Assembly (NCBI RefSeq): GCF_032854445.1 | Contig: NC_088305.1 | Span: forward strand, 4,443,152-4,507,151 | Reading direction: 5' to 3' | DNA length: 64,000 nucleotides | Origin: Liolophura sinensis | Lineage: Eukaryota > Mollusca > Polyplacophora > Chitonida > Chitonidae | Shown: positions 50,901 to 62,900 of the stretch, in pieces | How positions within the stretch are numbered: position 1 is the stretch's first letter | How the letters are laid out: every line of letters begins with the position of its first letter | Program-made: the position numbers and the translations under genes | Notes under the pieces: generated by a model | What the model saw: only the letters and a program-made list of their open reading frames with translations | Told to the model about the DNA's origin: nothing | The model's database searches: none

Positions 50901-53900
50901 TAATTCAGGATAACCTATGACAAGTAAAATAAACACTTGTGAACAGAGATTGTCGAGCGGGAACTGTGAAGTTGTCAAATCATATCGGTCTCCTGTCAAA
51001 GTGAGGAACTCTCTTCGGTTTTAACTAAATTAAATCAAGATAGACGGCACTGGTCGGCTTCCAGATATCGCCACTTTGATGACGCGCATGCGTAGTCAGA
51101 TACAATCTTTTCTAAATGAATCAAAACACGTTACTCTGAAGTTCTGATAACGTGTCACGTGTTTTTACGAGAAATGAAACACTGATATCAGCGGCCGAGA
51201 GGAAATTGATGGCACTTTGTGTCTTCTTTAAGCCTCATAGGTCCATGTATGAAGTGACATCCGGCAAGGTGAGTGATAAGAGAAATGATAATGTTAATTG
51301 AACAATTAATTGCTTTATGCGTCAAAAAAAAAATATATGGAAGACGATATCAACCGACTGATGGGTGGTCTAGTTATAGGGCACACCTTGCATTCCTTGA
51401 AATATTTTTTGCATGGACTCCAATCTACAACTGAAGGCTGACTACTAATGTGTGTTCCATACCGATACTATTTTATGTTCATGTATTTGCAATGTTATAC
51501 TTTTTGTGCAACAATATTTCATTACAATACTTAAAGGTACAGTCATGCACGTTTAAACTATTGCTTCTAACATTACGCCTTAGGCGTATGGTGTGTGTCA
51601 CGCGATTGGCTGGCCCTGGTATTCAGTACACAGCAACATAGCGTTAGCTCATTATGTACCAACTGCAGAAAAAGTGATACTTTCGGCACTTTGTAACCAA
51701 CACTTTAAACCTAAACGTTTCTAGCATGGTAATATATAAACGAATCAAAATAATTATTCGACAGCTGAATTCAACTCTGAACGCAGATGCAGATAGTTGA
51801 GAATGCCTCAGGGAGGCTTCGATATATGTGCGGATTTGCCTTACCCAGCAGCACACATGTAGACAACCTCGTTTACAGGCCACAGGCCATTTACATACAA
51901 ACCAAGCGATAGTCATATAGAGGGCAGAGGATGGCTCCAAAGATTGCCTTTGTTCCACGTCACCAGATATCACCGATTCGAGGGTGAACGAAATTAGCCG
52001 AGAAGACACGTGTTGGCCCGAAGTATACCCTTAGAGTGATTGAAAGGCATGCTTTGACGGCACATGCTCGTTATCTCCATAGAAACGAGACAGGAAAATC
52101 AGATCCATCTGTACGGGTATATATGATAAAGCTACGTAAGATAGAGCTCTTTGGGGAATCACCAGATACGGACATCGATACGAAAATAACCGAGTTTTGC
52201 CGAAGGTATCGTCCATGCTTCCTGGTAATTCAACGCCCCACATAGTCTACCCAGGGCGATGCAATCTCAGGAACACGATCGCTAGCCTGTTATATTTTTT
52301 TTATGAATGGGCCGTGAATTTAGACATCACATTCTTAGGACATTGACTACGTGGTACTCAAAGGAGTGCTTTACATCTACCGCTAAAAGCGTGGGGCGTC
52401 AATAGAACGCCATGAAAAGGAGCTTAAAGTGAAAGACGATAGTCTTTGAAAAATATTAACGCGACAAAGACACGAGACCCCAATGTGAAGTATCGGGTGG
52501 GGGTTACAATTTAAACACTACAGACCTGTAATTCTAACACAGCACTCTGTGACTGTCTGGGGTGTCGTGCTCAAGTATATGTGTTTGTCTGACTCACTGG
52601 CTGTGATCAGAACCGCCCGAGACAAACACAATACTTACATCAGCAGAACACGTGTGTGCATCTGCAAACGTATTCAGGTTTAATTCTTATGTTAACAGGC
52701 CCATACTGAACAACATGAATCTATGCGTCGAAACAGAAATTCGAATACCAGCTAGCGTAGAGCAATGATCCAGGAGATCATCAACGCAATTCAAAGTCCA
52801 GATCATTCCGGCTTCCTCTCCTGTCGTATACGTGGCAAGGTCTGTCAACAACCTACAGGTGATCGTGCTTTCCTTAAACCATAATGGTGGCTGCAATATT
52901 TTTGAGTGTGGTGTAAAACTCCAATCAAATAAATTAATAAATAAATTATGTAACTTTGAGCACTTATTCTGGTTTAGGTAAGAAATCCAGCTCAAACTTC
53001 AAACTGACACTTCGTGGTACAAATTGTATATTGAACAAAATGAAACGCTCAAAGATTTCTCTAGGATACAAGTTCACTTGCTTGTTAAGAACCCGTGATT
53101 GTACTTTTGTCCGATCTGTGCATCTTTTAATGCCCAGCCACGGACCCGTCCGTTGCTCTATCTCTGGATCTGGCAGTATCCGAGGCGTGACCAGGAATAC
53201 CCGGCTACTCTTTCCTTATTCCCTGTCATTCCTCAGACGGGTAGTTAATTACTGGCAGGCTATCTGAAGTCAGTTGCCTTGCGCATTAGAAAAGCGGGGA
53301 CTAGGAGCCACCCGTGAACGTTGTATATTTTCCACAAATGTTTTCTCTGACCTTCCATCCATCTCCACGCGTGTATTGAGACTAGTTGTTTTATCACCAC
53401 GCTTGTCATTCTGTGATTAAGAACAATGATCATCAGAGAGAAAGAGCCCATCAGTTTCACCCTGAAAACAACCCCTTGAGAAAGAGGAGATGAGCTGTCT
53501 TTTCACACGCCCCACGCTGGTTATTTTTACACATGTTTGCGGATGGTCCAGTGTTTCTGTGTCGTACAGGGCACCGGTTTATGAACCCAGTCCCGACAGA
53601 CCTGGAATTCCCAAAGCAGTTTTCGCAAAGACAACGTGCAGGAATCCCCATGCACCGACCAGCTGCATGATTGCACAACTGCACGGCTGAATATGGTAAC
53701 AGGTAAACGGAAGCGCACACCTATACCGGCACAGAAATAGTCCACAGTAACTATAACAGTGAAGTGGTATTCATAAGTGGATATTGCTTGTGAAGTTGGA
53801 ATGTCTTGTTTTTAGGAAAAACTCGACACATTTTCAAAACACGGCCTGCTGACAAATCCCACCTTTCCGTTTACACAGAACGTTGGAATCTCGCTCAGAT

Positions 53901-56900
53901 GTGGATTGCGTTAACAAACTGCCACACTGGCTTCCGTGAGCAAAATGTGGAAATTCGAACTGACCAACAAAATCCTTTACATGGCGGGTATACCTGTCTT
54001 CTCCGGTACTACCTTTATTTCAAGCGTGCCTAAACTCTTAATATAAAGCATTGCACGATGCAAGAGGAACATATGCCGTGCACAAGTGACCATGAATGTT
54101 GGAAATAAAAGTTTGTCACACTATTCAAAACACCATGAATACTTGACAGGGATATTTGTACATCCTTCAAGACCACAGGCAAGAAAGAAAAAGAACAAAA
54201 AATATCAGCTGGTAAGACCCATAATTCAGGTTATAAATTTACACCATATTAAAAATCTCAATAATTCAAGCGTTGACCTGTTCAATAGAATTGAATGAAA
54301 CTCTGAGCGGGTGTCACCAGAAGTTGTCTGTACCAAGTCTTCTCTCCGGTACAGCTATATACTTAATCATTTGATTTAATAATCAAATGAGTTGTTGGCT
54401 AGAAAAAGCAGTATTTAAGTAATTATGAGAGGCGAAAACGCTTCTTAGCAACCAAAGAGGTACAATCAAATTAAAATACAATTTGGATACCCTTAAGAAA
54501 AGTTCGAGGGGGTCAGCAGGTCAACTGTCTAAATCAGGTTTTGTTGATATACATACATAAGTATAGGTACAAGAGCTTGATGGAATGTTATGTTCAGTCC
54601 CTGTTTATGAAGACATAAAGTCGACGATGTAAAAAAGGACTAATGGAGAACACTTATCCCTAGATGAAAATAAATCGTGAACCTCTTAACCTGTTTTACG
54701 GTTTTGTGAATGAGTTATCACTCGCCAGGTAAGAGAACAATAGTATGTCTAATTCTACACAGCGTATATATATATATATATATATATATACCTAAAAACC
54801 ATATGGGCTAGTCCCTTCATGAGTGACAGGTGCTTACTGTACTCAAGATGGGTGCAGTAAACATTTGTGGTCCGTTCCACATGAATGACTTCAGCCACCT
54901 CATGTATTCATTTTTTTAAAAGTAAACCCAGCAAATATCGTGGGACTGGCACCATGCTGTTATATACTAGTCTCACTGTGTAATTTATTTTTCAATGGGT
55001 CATTCAGCCGTAAATGTTCTCATCTCTTGACCAAATACATTGATGGACATGCCGTACTTCTGTTCATCAGCACAGACCTGGTTCGTCAACATTCGTTCAG
55101 ACTATGTAGCAGCCGAATTAAGCCTCTGTGCCCAAAAAACGACTGGGCTTGAAATCTTCATCAGGTCATTCCCTAAGACGAAACGTAACCTTCCAGAGAG
55201 ACTGATAACGCAAGGCAGTTTATTCCCATGGTACTTCTAAGATATGGGATAGACATTGTGTTATAGAATGCAGTTAATCATAACATTGAACCTATAGATA
55301 TCAACATAATCGTTTACTAGTCGTCGGACGATCCAGGTCACTCACACAAACCAATCCCCAAAGGATCGTTCAACAAAATTCCCCAAAGAAATAAAAAAGT
55401 ATACAAAGTTCGAAATTAAAACAGACTCACACCAGGAGAAACAGACAACAGTTTCCAGTAATGTTGGAAAGGCGCACGGAATGGTAGTGAGTAGGACTGA
55501 TTTTACCAGTATGCGAATGAATAAAATCAGTTTCCAGCTCGTGTACTATGCTAGTACGTCGATATTCAAAATACATATCTCAGTTACGCTTTGACCGAAG
55601 CTGCTTAATACGCAAGGTCGACTGACCTAATCTTGCAACAAAGCGATATTTATTTCTGAATAACGAACGATGATATCTTGCATTTCGTTTCGATAAACTG
55701 TGCTCACACAGAAATATTAAACGTCTTGATATTCTGATGTAGGCCTGTTTAGTTCCATTACACAACGTTCCATTGCATACGTGTAGGCGTAAACCAGGAA
55801 GAATTCTGTTCCTAAAAATAAGCTGAGGTGTTCTAATTGACCGGATAACTAGGTTGACAGGACTGGTCAGTAGTAAATAAGCAGACAACTATAGAGCATG
55901 AATTGGCCATGCTTGCAGATGGTCCCTCGTTAGCCATATGTGGAATGCATAAGGCGGAAACTGGAAGTGAAATACCGGCCACTATCGATAATAAATGGGT
56001 CATTTCATTGGCTCATTAGCAGACCGGATGTGCTGAGAGAGTTAAATTTGTCCACACGTTAGGTAATTAACCAACAGGCTGATAAATTACTCTAGCTATA
56101 TTTCAGTTCGCTCGTTCCTTACCCTTGTGTCGGTTTAAGGTTACACCGTGACTGGACTATGCAAACTATCATACCCCCGATCAACGGGAGCCCGGCATTC
56201 GTAGACCAATCGTCAATACCAATGTGCTTTGAAGGACAACAATCTCAAGACCGACTTAGAACATAGAACGTCCACCACAAATCATCAAAGAATTCAGAAA
56301 AGTAAATGAAGTATAGATTATGGTGTATTTCCTTCAGTCTGTCTCCTATATTCAGCTGTAAAATCTGTCATAGTAGCAACCAAAATTGCCTTTAGTGAGT
56401 GACATGTAACAACACAAATTGTACAAATCCATATGTTGCAATTACGTATTCCAGAAAACAAAATGAAGTTTTTCGAATTTATAATGTTAAAGTCAATACG
56501 CCTTGTTTCCGCACAAAGAATTCATTGCCCCGAGTGAAGTTATAATTATTCAGAAACCAGTGGCATGCTGGATATTGGGCGGAGTTTAATTTGTTTTGAC
56601 GAACGGCAACGCTAGTTACCTAATCTGAAATCCGGTTATCATGTTAAAATAATACTGTAGTCTATTCGCTGAGACAAAAGTGTAGCTGTGTTACTGTGTG
56701 GAGTTTGTTCTAAGCGCAACTATTGTAAAACAAATTACTCTCCACACATTTTGCCCACCACGCCATTTGTTTCTGAACAATTATGACTTCATCCGAGGCT
56801 TCTTGGACATGAAACCAGGCTGATGGAGTTTAACATTGTGAATTAGAATAAAGTATTGAGATGCGTGTTCCTTGCAATGATATAGACGTACAACATATCA

Positions 56901-59900
56901 ATGTGTAGAGTTAGTATTGTTACGTGTCAACAACTTTTGGTAGCTAGTATGACTGATTTTATAGACAGCTGAAAATGGGTGACTGGCTCAAAGAAAGACT
57001 ATTTTTTGCGACACTTTTAGGGAGAGGCCGTATTTTCATTATAAAGTCAAAATATTTCGCTCTAAAAAAGATGCCCGGCACGTAAGATAAAAAAAAACAA
57101 AACACCGCGTTTGGTCTCGTACCAGATAATCCTCCTTTCGATTTCACAACACAACTGATGGAGTTCAGCCGCTGGTAGAACATTGCCCTAGCTAAAGAAG
57201 TCAGTCAGAGTCAGTGAGTGTTATTACGTCGCCACTTACGGGGAACATGTGTTTTTGTTTAATTTTTGGGATGGTTTGTAATGAGGGACAAAGTTCAAAT
57301 GATAACGTTGTGTAAGGATATGCATTCAGGACAACATGCTGAAAAAATTCTTAACACAACAAAGATGGTGAAGGGCTACATATAATACTATACTGAGATC
57401 ACGAAGTACTTTGTGTTGCAGGACGGACAAGCACAATAACGGCTAATACCCACTTGACTGTTGGCAGTTGTGCGAAAACTTCCTTTGGATGGAACACATG
57501 CTCCTGGTACAGTCTTGGCACTCTTGTAATAGGCCAATGTGTTTGTATATGAAATGTAATAACCATAAAACATTTTGAGTAAGAATTAGCCAACGATCAC
57601 ACTCATCGCTGCTCCAGTTTTTACTACTTATGCTCTCGTCTTTTATATTCAAAACATTTATCAGAATTGCAGAGCTGAATATAAAATGCTATATAATGTT
57701 CACGCACTCTGTGGTGTACGATTCAAACGCTCGGGATTTCCCAATGGGCTACAATGTGAACAGTTAAAATCTATCTTCAGTCGGTTCCACTACATCTTTA
57801 CGTCACAACGTGTTTAATATTGAAAGTGTGATGGTTTCTCTAGTAAAACTAGTAAAATTAAACATGCACGATGTACGAAAATTACGCTTAAGGAGTGTGG
57901 TAAGCTTTTCAGCGTGAGTATAGTCGTCAGACATGTCGACCTAGCTGAAGAGCAACATGTCCGATAACAGCTGTTCCAAAGTCGACGTTGTAACTAATAC
58001 CAGTCTGAAGGGAGCGTGGACTGTGGGCTAAGTGTTAAAACAAGCGGGCATATACATAAAGAGAATAGCGATTATACCACACAGATCAAGCTGATATCAA
58101 CGTTGGCGGTCAATCTGACATTTCGCTGCCGCTAATCGGCAGTCAATGGCCAATCACCTGTCGATCTGCCCAGACATCAGTCACACTTTATCGAACCCAG
58201 TCTGCTCATAAAAGTCACTAGGTACGTTAAAACCCCATGTCCAGGGGCGCTGGACGTTATTCCCTGCCCCCTGGCGACCATTCAAGTGTCTGGAAGGTTC
58301 AGCTAAAGCCGCAGCCAATGACCCATGGCAATTGACATCTCAATCCCAAGATCGCTCACATTTAGCCTTGGATTTGACTACAATATGGTGTCAGAACAGT
58401 CATTTTGTAGTCAGACTCGCTTGGGCATATAAAGACTTATGGCGGCACAACTCGTTGCAAGAATTATTGGATCAATGCATGGAGAAATAATTCAGATCGG
58501 TAACTGCTAAAACCATCAGTCAGTAAACCATTCGGTCAGTGCATTAATCTGATTTTGAAAGCAGCAAACAAGAGTTGCTCGTACATAAACAAGTTTCATT
58601 ACCGTTGCATACAGATATATACGTATGCCAGCTGGCCTAACTATATATGTATGTCTATCCACAAAGTGCCTGCTCTATTTATTCTTTTACTTGTGCATAT
58701 CGTTGTTGTTTAAAGCCATTTTGAAGAATTTTTCACATGTCATGGCAGTCAGTTTTGTGGATAAAGAAAACCAGTCATCCTTGAATAAACGATGAACTAT
58801 CCAACATAACATGTGATGCATAAGCCTGGACGCTATACTGTTGAAAGGATTGCGCAAGCGTCCACACAAGCGACAGACTGTGGAGTAGGTGTAACGAAAA
58901 ACAAACGCAGAACATACATATAGCTTCCTCTGAGTATCTATGAAGAAATCAGCTCAAACAATTAAAGCGTGATTTCCTGCTGAGTGCCACTTTTGACGTA
59001 TTATAAGACGCCTCACAATCTATAAAAGTATACTACATCATCCTATGTGATTAAAATTAGCTAACGACATCTATATGTATAATTTAGTGAATAGGGTGAA
59101 CAGAAAGATTAATATACTGATGTGTGATGAACAACAGAGTGGAATGCAATATACCTCCAGGGTGATTCAAATTAGCGGAATACGACATGCTTCGATGAAC
59201 AAGGAAATACGTTTTTTTCTCGATTGTTTGTAAGTAGTTAGGTTTTCCGGAATACTCTAGTTAAGTTGAAATGAATAATTCATTACGTACCCAGATTTGA
59301 GTGACTGCCCAGGCGGGTCGAGCTTGTAACAATGCAGACCAGATATCATCTAGTACAGATCCCGCGACATAATGCTTTTTGTGCAGACTGTATATTGGGG
59401 TATCTAGTACGGACATCGGTAATTAATGAATACATATCCTATTATATCATTATCAAAATGGCAACACAATGCGAAAGGGCGAGGAGGCCACCCTGGTGAC
59501 ACAATTAGCTGTCATCCACGCCTATTAACCAATGTGCTGATTGTTGTTCATTTTATCAACATCGTCAAATGTGAACCTATTTCCAAATGAGCCTAGAACC
59601 CAAGTCCCCTGCTCCACACCCAGAAAAGAAAACACAATTCCAAATAAATCCAGTCCTAAACGAGCTTGAAGCACGCCCCCCCCCCCCCCCATTCCCTTCA
59701 AGAAAAAAAAAAAAGAAATCCCATTTTGAAATGGGCTTGAAACACCAGTTCCCAAAAGGAAACCCATTTCTAAAAGAGCCAAAAACGCGAGTTGCCAAAA
59801 GAAAACCCATTTCCAAACGAGCCTGAAAGACGAGTTCCCAAATAATATTTAAAGGATACATGAAACTTTTGGTTTTCGTTCTTAATCTGCAGATTATCAT

Positions 59901-62900
59901 GTGTAATAACATATAACAGTGCAAACAAAATTTTCAGCTTTCACTTTGGGGGGTAAAGTGGCTTCAAGGTTGAGTTTTCTTAAGGCCCCAGCGGTCAGTC
60001 CGAAAATTAAGTAGCTTGTGGCGGTGACGTCAACGATGATCCCTGTTGGGGGCGGAGGTATTGGAAACAGGCCGAATGGGACGGGTGAAGGGCTCAGAGG
60101 GGGCTCTAAGCTGGCCTGAAGAAGTCACGCAGTACCTGTGTACATGTCACCTTGCCCACTCTGTTCCCAGCAAAATCAACCATGACGTAATTTCCGAAAA
60201 AATCCGACCGTTGACGGAAAATATGCATAATAGAGACGGGTAATTAACAGATATAAAAATACCCCCCAAATCAGACTTTTTAACAAAAATTCCGGGGTAT
60301 AATTTCTTCATTTCGTATAGAAATAAAATCCTTGTTTTTTCATGTATCCTTTAAGAAATAGTTATACATAGTAAGTAAAGGTCGTGCATGTAAGACAGAA
60401 GCAATGATTAGTGTTCAAGGATGATGGAAGACAGTCGATATTCTAAGATTTAAATTCCAACCAAATTTCACAGTTGTAGAGCTTGAATAATGTCAAAGTC
60501 AAATACAAATATGGGTAACTCAGCCGCGCTTTGAATTTCAACAGTTCATGCGTTGCTGAGGTAAATGTCAGCACATGAACTGATGACAGTTTATTACATA
60601 TTGATGTAAGAAACATGGATGTTTATACATTGGGAAATACTCTGGTATTTGTATTGGTACATGTTTAACAACTTTATCTAATTACCCTTATCGTGGACTC
60701 GGAGCTGTTTAAGCGTTCCTTTCTTCACATCAACATCATGCCTTTGTCAGCCTATGCAATCAAAAGGCGACAGAGATGCTTTATTCGAGCTGGAAACTCA
60801 CGAACTCCGAGTTTGAAAATGGAAACCGCTGACAGCTCTTCTCATCAGTACATGCTGTCAGCTCTGCTTAAAATTATTTACAAATATTTCTTACATAATG
60901 AACTTGGAACTCGTGCATTAGGTTGATTTGGTAAAATGGATCTTGCGATTATTGACTTGGAACGACACTTAACAACTTGCAAGCAGTATTTTGGACATGC
61001 CTCTTACCGTTAACAGGCTATTTAGAGCCTATTGGTAACACAATCGGGCAATATCTGACCGTGAGAGCGGCGAGTGGTGTATATCCGCACACAGCGTGCT
61101 GTGGTCAGCCTTATCGAGTATATTGATCGTTACCGTAGATAGGTAGAGGAGGAACAATTGAGTCTAACTTCGGGTCGTTGGCGGGGGGAGGGGGTGTTAT
61201 CTAATCTGTTATCACAGTATCCCTTACACAGACCGGTCAGGGGTCAAACTACCCTCCCAGCTGGGCGGGGCACTTCGGTACACCCAGGAGAGTAGAGATT
61301 AACGCTTGCGTTAATAGAGTGCGTCCGACTCTATTGGACGGAGATCAGTGTTTCCGATGAACAGGTGCCAGTGTGCAAGTGAGTAAGCCGTGGTATTTTG
61401 GTAGCGTTTCTGACAACTGCAGAAATACTTACAAGCTGAAATATGTCTATGATGCATTGTACGTTTAATCTAGTATTACTTCATTTTCTAGGTGGGAGTT
61501 TCGAGTTGGGACTATTATGCTGTGCAAAGCCACGGCTATGAATTCTAAACTGAAATTCTCACAACACAGTAGGACCCTACTATCAAACTCGATAGAATCT
61601 CATTACACCTGCAAGCATAAAGTGACTTATGCCAATTTATTGTATAATTTGAACCATACACATCAATTCTTCTTTATAGTCAACAAAGCCGAACTTAAAT
61701 GCAAGACGGCATACAAAAGGACACTTTTTCATTAGCTAACTACACCTCTGTTGACAGTTCCATTGATGGCATACAAAAGGATACTTTTTCATTAGTTAAC
61801 TACACCTCTGTTGACAATTCCATTGATGTCGATAAATTATGTTATGGAATTCTCATAGGAATCCCCAAAATATTGGCAAACGTCAACTGGCGATTCCTGA
61901 TATTATGTATGCGGTAAATTCACGAAACGTGCCATTCCACAGAATATGTATGACCTGACAATAATTTCCTATAGATCACTCTCCATTCCCAGGGCAGCCA
62001 CAATAAAGAGATCATCTATACACATGTCATGTACTCGTATTATCATTTGGTGTACAGGCATCTGGCTCATCTGACATTTGATTAAGTAAGTCTATTTAGA
62101 GGTGGTTATAAATAATTAAACTAGCCTATAAATGATCGTACATCGTGGTAAGCCGCACATGGCTTATGAACGACTTATGGAGACCATAAGTTGCCGTATG
62201 GCTGTTTTATTTGGTCGTGTGCGAAGGGTAGTTTTTGTCTGTTTGCCATTTATAGGCAGAGAAGAATTAACCGGACTAGAGCGTGAATAGAGAGTAAACC
62301 AAAGAAACGGCGACGGTGTGAGTTGACAAATGGTCACACGCAGCCGGTGAAAAGCGGCTTCCTGTCAGTTTAACTCAGAAAGGGTTTTATTCTATGTATG
62401 CATGTAAAGACAAAGATAATACTACCTTATCTATCCGCCACCATCGTGGCTTTAACCAGAATTAGAGGTTTGCGAACATGGTGCACCGTCGAGTTTCAAC
62501 TCGCTATCCAAGGCGACTTTAGTAATGAGATATATGTATACGCAGACCAATATTTAACTGGTTAGAAAATATTAGTATGTCTCTCATCTAGGTAAAGGCT
62601 ACGAATAGAGACATCAGACTGAGCTAGGGTAGATTTGATCAATGCTCATCAAATCAACCCTCATTGATTGGAGACTTAACAGAAGCAGATTTACACTGAT
62701 TGATGTTTGTAGAGAGACGTGTTCCCAGTCATCAGTTACTGTTTGCCATACAAATACTTCGATAAACACAGTTCTATAGCCCTATGTTTACAGGCAATTC
62801 CAAACTAATATACATGCTGATGATATGATAGCTCTGGTCGATAATCTAGCGATACATTTATACCAGTAGAAATGACTGGGGACAGTTCTCTATTTGGATA

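Noticed and set aside
52636-52669. Minus-strand 23-nt microexon candidate starting with ATG
   Set aside because: Good splice-like signals, but its phase does not fit Rnd exon 2 and no partner exon was seen.
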